Below are positions 47,614 through 56,140 of a stretch of 64,000 nt of DNA, in pieces. The stretch is from assembly GCF_902705855.1 (NCBI RefSeq), contig NZ_CACSIJ010000004.1:1-64000 (forward strand), written 5' to 3'. The stretch is from Zhongshania aliphaticivorans (lineage in GTDB: Bacteria; Pseudomonadota; Gammaproteobacteria; Pseudomonadales; Spongiibacteraceae). The notes below the pieces were generated by a model. It saw only the letters and a program-made list of their open reading frames with translations. It did not search any database and was not told where the DNA came from. The stretch's first letter is position 1; each line of letters starts with the position of its first letter. The position numbers were made by a program, and so were the translations under genes.

Positions 47614-48375
47614 TTAAAACTGATCCGGTCGCAACATCGCGTCGTGACCACCGTCGACAAAGACGATAGATCCCGCCATAAAGCTCGCCTTGCTGCTCAA
47701 CATAAAACACACTACATCGGCTATTTGCTCGGGCCTGCCGATGGCGCCCAGCGGCACGCTGTCGCCAAAGTCTTTCATAACTTGGCCAAGGTCTTTATCT
47801 GCCAGTACTTTATCGCTTAAAGGCGTATTGATAATGCCGGGCGCCACGGCGTTTAAGCGCACGCCTTGACGAGCATAGTCCGGCGCATTGCGGCGCAGCC
47901 AGCAACTAAGCGCATGTTTGGAGCCCGCATAGGCGCTATGCCCGTCTTTATTTTCAATCAAATCACAGGCAGCGGTTTCTTGGTCACTGAGCATTAATTC
48001 AACGTAGTCGTCATGCCCTACCATCGCAGCCGAGTTAGATGCAATCATGACAATGCTGCCTTTACACCTCACCAATAAATCTAGCACACCCTCCGTTACC
48101 GCTACCGCCGCAAAATAATTCACTTTGGTAATCAGGGAGAAGGGCCGGACCGATGGCCCAAGACCAGCACAGGGAATAAAACCATCTAGGCCATTTGGCG
48201 CTAACGCTCGGATGCCATCTATCGCTTTTTGGCGACCCGACGAGTCCGATAAGTCTGCGCAAATATCACCGTCGGCCAGATCGACAACGATAACTTGATG
48301 ACCCGCTTCACGAAGCTGCACCTTGATTGCCGCGCCAATGCCTGTAGCGCCGCCGGTTAATGCGTAGGTAGCCAT
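47614..48375 (-). CDS. SDR-family oxidoreductase, last gene of the F420 operon
   Basis: 253 residues. A classical NAD(P) fold with TGGATGIG at the nucleotide site, NSAA with the catalytic Ser and YAGSK with Tyr-Lys. It resembles hydroxysteroid-type SDRs (long central insertion DYVELMLSDQETAACDLIENK). It starts 30 bases after the fbiC stop on the same strand and is probably co-transcribed. SDRs use nicotinamide, not F420; it may process an F420 pathway by-product or simply be a passenger. Confidence 0.82.
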   Translation of the reverse strand: MATYALTGGATGIGAAIKVQLREAGHQVIVVDLADGDICADLSDSSGRQKAIDGIRALAPNGLDGFIPCAGLGPSVRPFSLITKVNYFAAVAVTEGVLDLLVRCKGSIVMIASNSAAMVGHDDYVELMLSDQETAACDLIENKDGHSAYAGSKHALSCWLRRNAPDYARQGVRLNAVAPGIINTPLSDKVLADKDLGQVMKDFGDSVPLGAIGRPEQIADVVCFMLSSKASFMAGSIVFVDGGHDAMLRPDQF

Positions 48376-48405
48376 TTATTATCCTTATTATTGTGGGTGA
48401 GCTAT

Positions 48406-50877
48406 TTACCCGACTGCGATCAAACCATCGTCGCTTGTCAATTTACTGCGTTCGTATTTATGAGCCGGTGTATTCACAAGTGCCTCAAGTGGCGCAGCAA
48501 TATGAGAGCGCTGACGTTGTTGTTCATCGGCCGCGCCATATAAAGTATTGCGCTGAAAAGGCCGACGACCTGCGCGACGAATACGAGCTTCCATTAAATC
48601 TGGCGCCGCTTCCTGACCATGCACCGCACCGGCGGCGCGGGTGATAGTTTCGTTCATCAAGGTGCCACCAAGATCATTCACACCAGCGTTAAGTAAAGCC
48701 TCTACGCCCTGCTCACCCATCTTCACCCAAGAAGCTTGAATATTGTCGATTAGGCCATTAAAAACCAGCCTTGCGATTGCGTGCATCAGCACCGCCTCGC
48801 GGAAACTAGGCCCGCGCCGAGCTCGGCCTTTTAAGTAAATAGGCGCCTCTGGCGGTACAAATGGCAGCGGCACAAACTCGGTAAAGCCGCCAGTTTTTAC
48901 CTGTAATTGTCGCACAGCCATTAAGTGCCGCGCCCAAGACTGATAATTATCAACATGACCATACATAATGGTTGCCGTCGAACGCAGCCCCACCTGATGA
49001 GCGGCAGCCATTACTGCCAACCATTGTTCGGTATTTATTTTATCTGGGCATAATACTGCTCGCACATCATCGTCAAGCACCTCCGCTGCGGTGCCTGGCA
49101 GAGTATGTAAACCCGCGTCTTTAAGTTGCTGCAAATAGCTTTCTAAATCTAGCCCCAAGGTTTCTGCGCCCTGCCACACTTCTAGGGGCGAGAAGGCATG
49201 AATATGCATATCCGGCGTCGCCGCGCGCAGCGTTGCCACAATATCGAGGTAGGTTTGGCCGGTGTATTCTGGGTGTATTCCCCCTTGCATACACACTTCG
49301 CTGGCACCCCGCTGCCACGCCTCGGTAGCGCGCCGCGCTATTTCTTCGCCTGATAAATCATAGGGACGGCCGCGCAAATTTTCGCTTAGCTTGCCTTTTG
49401 AAAATGCGCAGAACTGACATTTGAAATAACAGACATTGGTGTAATTAATATTGCGCGTAACAACATAACTCACCCTGTCGCCGCACTGCTGTTGACGCAG
49501 CTGATCAGCCGCGTGACACACCGCCGCAAAGTCACTACCGCGTGCGCTAAATAGGCGAACTATCTCATTTTCGTTTAAGGCTTCTGCACGCAGTGCCCGC
49601 TCTAACAATCGCGTAATATCTACCGATACCGGCGCATAGTCTTTTAATAGTTCAGGCTCTGGTCGCAGTAAATCTAGCTCCGCTTTCGGTGCCTCAATAT
49701 CCTGCCCTGCTACCCAATTATCTTCTTTGGGCAAGCCTTGGCCGTCGCTGTAATGCAGCACTTTGGTATGCAAAGCCGGATCTAACCAGCGCGTGTAATC
49801 GCGCACGTATTTAGGGTAAATTGTCAGCCGTTCATGCAAATATTTTCCCGCCCCAGCTGTTTCTTTGGTGAGGGTTTCTAAATGTGGCCAAGGCGCTTCG
49901 GGATTCACAAAATCGGGCGTTAAGGGCGATACGCCGCCCCAGTCATTTAGCCCAGCAGCCACCAATTGCGGCAGCACACCGGGGCTCAAATTTGGCGGCG
50001 CCTGAATGCTCATCTGCGATCCAAAAATCAAGCGCGCAACGGCAATAGTCCATAATAATTCATTCAGATCTGGCTCGGGAGCAGTGGCCATTTTGGTATT
50101 TGGTTTGGCTCTAAAATTTTGAATTATTATTTCTTGGAGATGGCCGTAGCGTTCATGCAAATCACGCAAGGCCAATAAGGACTCCACTCGCTCGCGACGA
50201 GTTTCGCCAATTCCAATTAAGATGCCTGAGGTAAACGGCACCTTCGCTCTACCTGCCCGCGCAATGGTCTCTAAACGCAGCGCAGGATCTTTATCAGGCG
50301 AACCATAGTGCGGCATACCTTTTTCGCATAAGCGACTCGAAGCAGACTCAAGCATGATACCCATGGATGCAGAAACTGGACGCAACATGGCAATTTCTGC
50401 CTCGTCCATACAGCCCGCATTGATATGCGGGAGCACATTGGTTTCTGCCAAAACCCGTCCTGCAACATCGGCAAGGTATTCTAAGGTAGTGGCAAAACCC
50501 ATTTCGGCAAGCGCCTCGCGTGCTGCCTTGTAACGCAACTCAGGTTTCTCACCAAGCGTAAACAGCGCCTCTTTACAGCCCATGCTCTCGGCGACTTTTA
50601 CCTGCGCTAATACTTGCTCAACAGGTAGATACGCTTGCTCTATTTTTTTTGGCGTTTTTGCAAAAGTGCAGTAATGACAAACGTCTCTACACAAATGCGT
50701 AAGCGGAATAAACACCTTACGGGAATAACTCACGCCGTTGTAAAAACCACGATCACGTAAAGCCGCCGCTGCCGTCATCAGCGACTCAGTCTCTGTCATA
50801 TCTGCCAATAACAAAGCCTGTTCAGCATCTAAGCCATTTTCACTTACATCAGAAAGCATGGATTCTAAATCCCTCAT
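48406..50877 (-). CDS. fbiC: FO synthase, fused CofG-CofH (FbiC)
   Basis: About 823 residues with two radical-SAM domains. The CofG-like half has CRDVCHYC (Cys at about 63, 67, 70) and the CofH-like half CYFKCQFC (about 483, 487, 490). Together they join tyrosine and the ribityl-diaminouracil to form FO, the deazaflavin core of F420. The fused form is typical of Actinobacteria and also of some Proteobacteria; archaea have separate proteins. The start is set at the ATG whose bases overlap the cofC stop (ATGA). Confidence 0.95.
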   Translation of the reverse strand: MRDLESMLSDVSENGLDAEQALLLADMTETESLMTAAAALRDRGFYNGVSYSRKVFIPLTHLCRDVCHYCTFAKTPKKIEQAYLPVEQVLAQVKVAESMGCKEALFTLGEKPELRYKAAREALAEMGFATTLEYLADVAGRVLAETNVLPHINAGCMDEAEIAMLRPVSASMGIMLESASSRLCEKGMPHYGSPDKDPALRLETIARAGRAKVPFTSGILIGIGETRRERVESLLALRDLHERYGHLQEIIIQNFRAKPNTKMATAPEPDLNELLWTIAVARLIFGSQMSIQAPPNLSPGVLPQLVAAGLNDWGGVSPLTPDFVNPEAPWPHLETLTKETAGAGKYLHERLTIYPKYVRDYTRWLDPALHTKVLHYSDGQGLPKEDNWVAGQDIEAPKAELDLLRPEPELLKDYAPVSVDITRLLERALRAEALNENEIVRLFSARGSDFAAVCHAADQLRQQQCGDRVSYVVTRNINYTNVCYFKCQFCAFSKGKLSENLRGRPYDLSGEEIARRATEAWQRGASEVCMQGGIHPEYTGQTYLDIVATLRAATPDMHIHAFSPLEVWQGAETLGLDLESYLQQLKDAGLHTLPGTAAEVLDDDVRAVLCPDKINTEQWLAVMAAAHQVGLRSTATIMYGHVDNYQSWARHLMAVRQLQVKTGGFTEFVPLPFVPPEAPIYLKGRARRGPSFREAVLMHAIARLVFNGLIDNIQASWVKMGEQGVEALLNAGVNDLGGTLMNETITRAAGAVHGQEAAPDLMEARIRRAGRRPFQRNTLYGAADEQQRQRSHIAAPLEALVNTPAHKYERSKLTSDDGLIAVG

Positions 50878-51617
50878 ACCGCACTCCAAGCCTGTGTAGA
50901 CGTATTTGCCGCGCCACTGTCCAATTGCCTTAATCGCTGCGCGATACCGGCTTGATGTAAATACGCCAATGTCCGCTCCGCTTCTGCGCTTGGCGGTATA
51001 GCCAGTAAACGATGCAAGTCTTCTCGTGTATCAATGTCCTGCGCTATTCCCGGCAAGGAGATAACCTGCGCTGGTAATTGCATTGCCAAGGCGGCGTCGA
51101 AGTGAATAGCACAACTATCTCGCCCGTAAGACAAGGCCGGCACTCTGGCGGGGTCACACACTAAAATATTACTGCCGCTCCCATGCCGATCGGTGGCAAT
51201 ACTTACCGCGGAACCATGGGTTTTCATTAAGGTTTTGTGCCGATCAATCAGCGTGTTTAGTTCTTGCGCACCCAGCAAAGGCAGATCGCCATGTACCACC
51301 ATCGCCGTAGCAGTGCTCACCCGAGCGTGGGTAAGCTCAGCCATTTTTTGCAGTGCAGCGGCGACCACATCATTCAAACCGCTGACCCCCAGGCCACGCT
51401 CAGACCAACAATCTATACCGTAATGCTCAGCCAACAACTGCGCAGCGGGATCATCTGACACCACCACGATGCGCTCAAAACCGGGGTGTGCCGCCAATAC
51501 TGTCAGCACATCCTCGACCATGGCGTGAAATAAACCCCGTCGCTCAGACACTGTCAAACTGCCCGCTAGACGCTGCTTAGCCTGTACAAAATCTTTTAAC
51601 GGCAATAGTGCCCACAT
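50874..51617 (-). CDS. cofC: Phospholactate/PEP guanylyltransferase (CofC/FbiD)
   Basis: 247 residues in the nucleotidyltransferase fold (MWALLPLKDFVQAKQRLAGS start; VVHGDLPLL metal site; RHGSGSNILVCDP). It activates a three-carbon phospho-acid (2-phospho-L-lactate, phosphoenolpyruvate or 3-phosphoglycerate, depending on the organism) with GTP for F420 tail building. Which acid this enzyme uses cannot be read here. Translationally coupled to fbiC. Confidence 0.88.
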   Translation of the reverse strand: MWALLPLKDFVQAKQRLAGSLTVSERRGLFHAMVEDVLTVLAAHPGFERIVVVSDDPAAQLLAEHYGIDCWSERGLGVSGLNDVVAAALQKMAELTHARVSTATAMVVHGDLPLLGAQELNTLIDRHKTLMKTHGSAVSIATDRHGSGSNILVCDPARVPALSYGRDSCAIHFDAALAMQLPAQVISLPGIAQDIDTREDLHRLLAIPPSAEAERTLAYLHQAGIAQRLRQLDSGAANTSTQAWSAV

Positions 51618-51691
51618 AGTGTTTTACGCTTCTATCCGTTTACATTTAATTATTATCAATATGGCTCAATAACTTACTTTAGCGAAAGTAT

Positions 51692-52675
51692 TTAAGCTTT
51701 CAAGCTAGCCGCAAATGTCAGTAGCGCATCTGCAAGTGCAATCTTGCTATTGAGGTCTGTCATCAAGGTCGGCGCGACACAAACCTGAATTCCTAGCGCA
51801 GTGATGTCATCTACGTACTCTGCATCAGCCTCATCTAATACATAACCATCCAGTAAATCACCGTAATACTCTGCCACCGCCAAAGCTGTTGCTGGCATAT
51901 CAAGCTCACGCATCATTTTCGCTGCCGGGCCCTTTACTGCTCGGCCAGCAATAATGGGCGATACGGCAATGACTGGCGCCGATGATTTCGTAAGTAATTG
52001 TCGGCAATCCGGCAAACTTAATATCGGATCAATGCTCACAAAGGGGTTAGATGGGCAAACCACAATCGCAGCCAAGGCCTCGTCCGTCAATAAACTGCTC
52101 ACCAGCGGGTTTAATTGCGCAGTGTCTGCGCCCTCAAAATATAACTCGCGCACCTCAGGCTGGCATTTATCACGCACAAAATATTGCTGAAAATCTAACC
52201 AACCTTGATCTGTATTCACCTTGGTAGCAACAGATTGCTCAGACATTGGCAGCAGTGAATGAGTAATACCCAGACCTGCAGCGATTTGTTTGGTCACCGA
52301 TGATAAAGATTGGCCTGCACGCAGCAACTGAGTCCTCAACATGTGAGTTGCTAAATCTTGGTCACCGATTTGAAACCATTCGGCGCCGCCCAGCCGGCGC
52401 ATCGCTATCAGCGTACGCCAGGTTTCATCACGTAAACCCCAGCCGCGTTCCTCGTCATTTAAATCTGCCAGCGCATACATCACTGAATCGAGATCCGGGC
52501 AAATACGCAAATCCCAGTAATCGAAGTCGTCACCAGTATTCGCGACAATCGTAAGCTGCTCAGGCGTCAAGGTCGCCGTTAAGCCTCGGCATAATTTAGC
52601 GCCGCCCACACCACCACTTAAGGCCAGCACCTTGCCTGTAAACGATAGTTTTGTGGCGAGATTTACATCTGTCAT
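51692..52675 (-). CDS. cofD: 2-phospho-L-lactate transferase (CofD/FbiA)
   Basis: 327 residues. The N-terminal VLALSGGVGGAKLCRGL and the TGDDFDYWDLRICPDLD region, where bases and divalent metal bind, match CofD. It joins FO with the activated three-carbon acid to make F420-0 or dehydro-F420-0. Its ATG overlaps the cofE stop by one base. A 74-base gap separates it from cofC, with no visible promoter. Confidence 0.92.
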   Translation of the reverse strand: MTDVNLATKLSFTGKVLALSGGVGGAKLCRGLTATLTPEQLTIVANTGDDFDYWDLRICPDLDSVMYALADLNDEERGWGLRDETWRTLIAMRRLGGAEWFQIGDQDLATHMLRTQLLRAGQSLSSVTKQIAAGLGITHSLLPMSEQSVATKVNTDQGWLDFQQYFVRDKCQPEVRELYFEGADTAQLNPLVSSLLTDEALAAIVVCPSNPFVSIDPILSLPDCRQLLTKSSAPVIAVSPIIAGRAVKGPAAKMMRELDMPATALAVAEYYGDLLDGYVLDEADAEYVDDITALGIQVCVAPTLMTDLNSKIALADALLTFAASLKA

Positions 52676-53442
52676 CAGCGAAACATGTCCTTTTCTCGAT
52701 CCCGGATTAATGCTCCAGAGCCATTGGCTGATGGTCGTAATTTTGCGCCACGAATAAGCACCAGCGGCAATGCCTCATCGCCCTGCCCCATCACAAAAGA
52801 GGCTGCTGCCGCTAATTCGTCGGCCACGGCCACTTCAGTAATTTCAAGCGGCCGACCATATAAATCTTTCTCACCAACACGATTCTCTAGCGCCTCGAAA
52901 CCGGCGGTGCCAATAGCGAAGCCTAGGGTGCCATTGCGCCACGCGCGACCTGCGCTGTCGTTAATGACAATATTCACAGCCACACCTAAACGCATTTGCA
53001 GCGCATCTCGCAATTGCGCCGCGCTGCGATCTGGGTTTTCTGGCAGCAATAGCAGGCGCGGATTGTCGTCATCACTACTAATATTAGATCGATCGATCCC
53101 CGCATTGGCGTGTACATAACCCAGCACATGCTCAACGATCACCACGCCGGGACGCTGACGAATAACCTCGCGGGATTCATTCAGCAGCACCTGCATATGA
53201 CGCGGATCTTTATCACACTGTTCAGCCAATTCATGAGCTTGAACGCTAGGCTCTATGGCATTTAAATAGGCATAGCGGCCCTCGGCTTTAGACACAATTT
53301 TTTGCGCCAAAACCAATACGTCGCCCTCTTGTAGACTTTGCTCAGATGCCGCCAAAGCCACTATTATCAACTCAGCAAGATCATCACCGGGCTCCACCAT
53401 AGGAATACCCGATACCGCATGAAGAACAAGTGAAGAGCCCAT
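52675..53442 (-). CDS. cofE: F420-0:gamma-glutamyl ligase (CofE)
   Basis: 255 residues, the single-domain form as in archaea, not the longer mycobacterial FbiB with its nitroreductase-like C-terminal domain. Segments VLVLAQKIVSKAEGR, INDSAGRAWRNGTLGFAIG and GEKDLYGRPLEITEVAVADE are the ligase signature. It adds glutamates to F420-0. If PEP is the precursor, the organism would also need a dehydro-F420-0 reductase (the FbiB C-terminal domain in Mycobacteria), which is not in this window. Confidence 0.93.
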   Translation of the reverse strand: MGSSLVLHAVSGIPMVEPGDDLAELIIVALAASEQSLQEGDVLVLAQKIVSKAEGRYAYLNAIEPSVQAHELAEQCDKDPRHMQVLLNESREVIRQRPGVVIVEHVLGYVHANAGIDRSNISSDDDNPRLLLLPENPDRSAAQLRDALQMRLGVAVNIVINDSAGRAWRNGTLGFAIGTAGFEALENRVGEKDLYGRPLEITEVAVADELAAAASFVMGQGDEALPLVLIRGAKLRPSANGSGALIRDREKDMFR

Positions 53443-53449
53443 AATCGAA

Positions 53450-54127
53450 TTAATGATCCAGCCCAGTTAATTTAATTCCGGCATGGCATTTATATTGTTT
53501 ATTAATAAAAATAAGTAGCGACGTCATGGCCTCTACCGCAGCCGCGTTGGCGATACTGCCAGCATGAAAGCCGCGCAAACCCGCTGCCTCAACTAACTCT
53601 ATAACCTTGGCGCGAGCCTCTTTATTGTCGCCACACACCAGTACATCGCATTCCATGCCTTGACCATCTTGCAAATGTACCGCCGCCACATTTTGAAATG
53701 CCGACACGACGCTAACGCCCTCACCCAAAATATTCTGGGCAATCTGACCGGCAGACCCTTCCTCTGGCAATTGCACGCGTGCGACTTTCGGCGGCACCAA
53801 AGGCACTGTCACGTCGATCAGTATTTTGCCCTGCAAAGCGCCCTTTACGCTTGTCAAAGTATCGGCATGGTGGGCAAAAGGCACCGTTAACGCAGCAATG
53901 TCTGCCGCTTGAGCTGCAGATACATTATCCATCGCCGCCACCGACACATCGCCAACACCACGCGCTTGCATGAGTTCGCGCAGCTCTTGCGCTGCAGCTT
54001 CAGCTTTCTCTTGGGTGCGTGAACCAATAATAATCTGGTAACCCGCCTCGGCCCAGCGCCGTGCCAATCCCGTGCCTAAACCACCCGTACCACCTAGAAT
54101 TGCCACTACGGCTTTACTTTCTGTCAT
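53450..54127 (-). CDS. npdG: F420-dependent NADP reductase (NpdG/Fno)
   Basis: 225 residues. The N-terminal ILGGTGGLGTGLARRW and GSRTQEKA mark the NADP-binding site; VPFAHHADTL and QNVAAVHLQ follow as in Fno/NpdG. It passes hydride between F420H2 and NADP+. It is the first gene of the operon, eight bases ahead of cofE, and the only F420-using enzyme recognised here. Other deazaflavin-using oxidoreductases must be encoded elsewhere. Confidence 0.88.
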   Translation of the reverse strand: MTESKAVVAILGGTGGLGTGLARRWAEAGYQIIIGSRTQEKAEAAAQELRELMQARGVGDVSVAAMDNVSAAQAADIAALTVPFAHHADTLTSVKGALQGKILIDVTVPLVPPKVARVQLPEEGSAGQIAQNILGEGVSVVSAFQNVAAVHLQDGQGMECDVLVCGDNKEARAKVIELVEAAGLRGFHAGSIANAAAVEAMTSLLIFINKQYKCHAGIKLTGLDH

Positions 54128-54635
54128 TCAAAAATCTCTCTTTAATGTGCAATTCATCATGTCGATCAAGCTTCTTTAAATCTATTCTTCAAGCGCCAAG
54201 ATCGTCGAAATATAATGTGACTAAAGTTTAGTGTATACGTCTTAATCCACCGCGAATACTGTCAAAAACGGTCTATCTCCCAACAAATGTTATCGTTTTG
54301 GTAGTTCCGCTCCAAACCTCTAGCACTGCTACTATTTTTGGTTAGCATCTGGCGTGTTTGCGCAAACTGCTCATATTTAAACAGCCACTCTCACTAACAC
54401 AATTACGCATTTCAGATTAGTCCCTTCAGACTACCCCCCTGTACAAAATAAGCTACAAGCCACGTGCAATGGGCATCGCTAACAAATCATCAATACCAAG
54501 GCATTCGCAACCGCCATTCCGAGTACACAAAAATGCGGTAAACTTGGCAAAACCAACTTAGCTAGCGTCAGGTAGCAGTACGAACTGCCCCGCGAAAATA
54601 AATAGCAATCAAATAATATGCAGTGCGGAGTTAAC
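54128..54635. promoter_or_regulatory. Divergent region between the F420 operon and the SDR
   Basis: 508 bases with no convincing gene. It must carry the promoters of the leftward F420 operon and the rightward SDR. The main visible element is the 13-base palindrome ACTAAA-G-TTTAGT at 54220-54232, about 95 bases ahead of npdG, a possible operator of weak strength. Frames inside it show no family resemblance. Confidence 0.4.
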
Positions 54636-55409
54636 ATGCGGAACAAACTAGATTTCAGCGCCAAGGTCGTTATCGTTACTGGCGGCGGCAAAGGCGTTGG
54701 ACGCGGTATTAGCGAACGCTTCCTCCAACATGGTGCGACAGTCATTATCTGTGGCCGTAGCGAGCCCGACACACTGCCCAATTCAGACGGTAAAGAGGCG
54801 GTCTTTTTCCCGATAGATGTTCGTGACGCCGACGCTATTCAAAGTTTAGTCGATACGGTTGTTAGTCAATATGGCCGTATTGACGTATTAGTAAACAATG
54901 CTGGTGGCGCCCCCGCCGCTGATGCCGCAACCGTATCGCCGCGTTTCTCAGAATCTATCATTCGTCTAAATCTGCTGGCACCACTGAATTTCTCTCAATC
55001 CTGCAATACTGTCATGCAAAACCAAGACAGTGGCGGCGCCATTATCAATATCGCCTCGGTCAGCGCTGTCCGCCCCTCGCCAGGCACCGCAGCTTACGGC
55101 GCAGCAAAAGCCGGCTTAGTCAGCTTAACAAGCTCACTCGCCGTAGAATGGGCACCCAAAGTGCGAAGCAATACCATCATCGCCGGCCTAATTCGCACAG
55201 AGCAAGCTCACCTACACTACGGCGACGAAGCGGGTATCGCGGCGGTTGGCAACACGATCCCCTTGGGGCGAATGGCTATTCCGGAAGACATCGGCGACGC
55301 CTGCTTATTTCTAGCCAGTGATCTCGCGTCCTACGTCAGCGGATCGACCCTAACCCTGCATGGTGGCGGCGAAAAGCCCGCGTTTTTAAGCGCTGCCAAC
55401 GTCGATTAA
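54636..55409 (+). CDS. SDR-family oxidoreductase
   Basis: 257 residues. TGGGKGVGRGI at the cofactor site, NNAGG, NIASVSAV with the catalytic Ser and YGAAKAG with Tyr-Lys are intact. The C-terminal GSTLTLHGGGEKP is typical of FabG-like or short-chain alcohol dehydrogenases. The start is set at 54636 (MRNKLDFSAK) with CGGAG five bases ahead. It is divergent from the F420 operon; no substrate can be named. Confidence 0.85.
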   Translation: MRNKLDFSAKVVIVTGGGKGVGRGISERFLQHGATVIICGRSEPDTLPNSDGKEAVFFPIDVRDADAIQSLVDTVVSQYGRIDVLVNNAGGAPAADAATVSPRFSESIIRLNLLAPLNFSQSCNTVMQNQDSGGAIINIASVSAVRPSPGTAAYGAAKAGLVSLTSSLAVEWAPKVRSNTIIAGLIRTEQAHLHYGDEAGIAAVGNTIPLGRMAIPEDIGDACLFLASDLASYVSGSTLTLHGGGEKPAFLSAANVD

Positions 55410-55433
55410 CGTTATTTCCAACTCATTATTTAG

Positions 55434-55461
55434 ACGCTATTTAGCACGTAAATAGCGTTTT
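55434..55461 (+). terminator. Rho-independent terminator after the SDR
   Basis: ACGCTATTT pairs exactly with AAATAGCGT around AGCACGT, followed by a short T-run. Confidence 0.75.
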
Positions 55462-55664
55462 CGCGCTTAATTCCTGCAAACACCCCTATCGAGGTAGTGA
55501 ATTACCGCAATTCACTACGCTAACTATGTATACACACCTCGGTAATCTCGAATAATCACGTAACGCCAGCACGTGTAACGTGTCCAATCAGTAAGGAGCT
55601 TTAATTTTACTCGACGCGACGATCCATCATCGCCAGCCGCCGAAAAACCATAGCGAGGCGCAAT

Positions 55665-56126
55665 ATGACTCCTAAACAAATTACTATCGTGCAATCTCAT
55701 CTACATGCGGTGAAATCTATTGGCAAGCCCTTTGCCAAAGTGTTCTATGCACGCCTATTTCAATTGTCGCCAGATTTACGAACGTTATTTAGCTGCGCTG
55801 GCGACACCAAAGATCGCAAGCTCATCAACACGCTTTGCACCACAGTGCACTCATTGCAAAATATGGAGGGACTTAAAGTCGTAGCCCATAACATGGGGCA
55901 GCGTTACAGCGAGCAAGGTGTAACCGAACGTCACTACGATTTCTTTATTCAAGCCATGCTTGAAACATTAGAAATGGCGCTCGGCGACGAATTCAGCGGT
56001 GATGTAAAGGCAGCCTGGATAAGCTTACTGGCCATGTTAAAAGATACCTTGTTAGAAGCCAGCAACTACCAAGAAATTGAACATACTGCGTGGGGGCATG
56101 AAGTACCGATGGCGCTGGTAGGCTAA
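55665..56126 (+). CDS. Globin-family protein with Tyr at the proximal heme position
   Basis: 153 residues of single-domain globin length, with TPKQITIVQSHLHAVKSIG and KVFYARLFQLSPDLRTLF as in bacterial hemoglobins. Compared by eye with typical family members that read LGRRHVAYGV at the proximal helix, this protein reads MGQRYSEQGV, placing Tyr81 where the heme-binding His should be. The distal Gln of RKLMQTL appears as Asn55 in RKLINTL. His75 lies six residues earlier but outside the usual position. It may bind heme through Tyr, bind it differently or not at all. No partner domain. Confidence 0.75.
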   Translation: MTPKQITIVQSHLHAVKSIGKPFAKVFYARLFQLSPDLRTLFSCAGDTKDRKLINTLCTTVHSLQNMEGLKVVAHNMGQRYSEQGVTERHYDFFIQAMLETLEMALGDEFSGDVKAAWISLLAMLKDTLLEASNYQEIEHTAWGHEVPMALVG

Positions 56127-56140
56127 GATCCGGCTCACTT

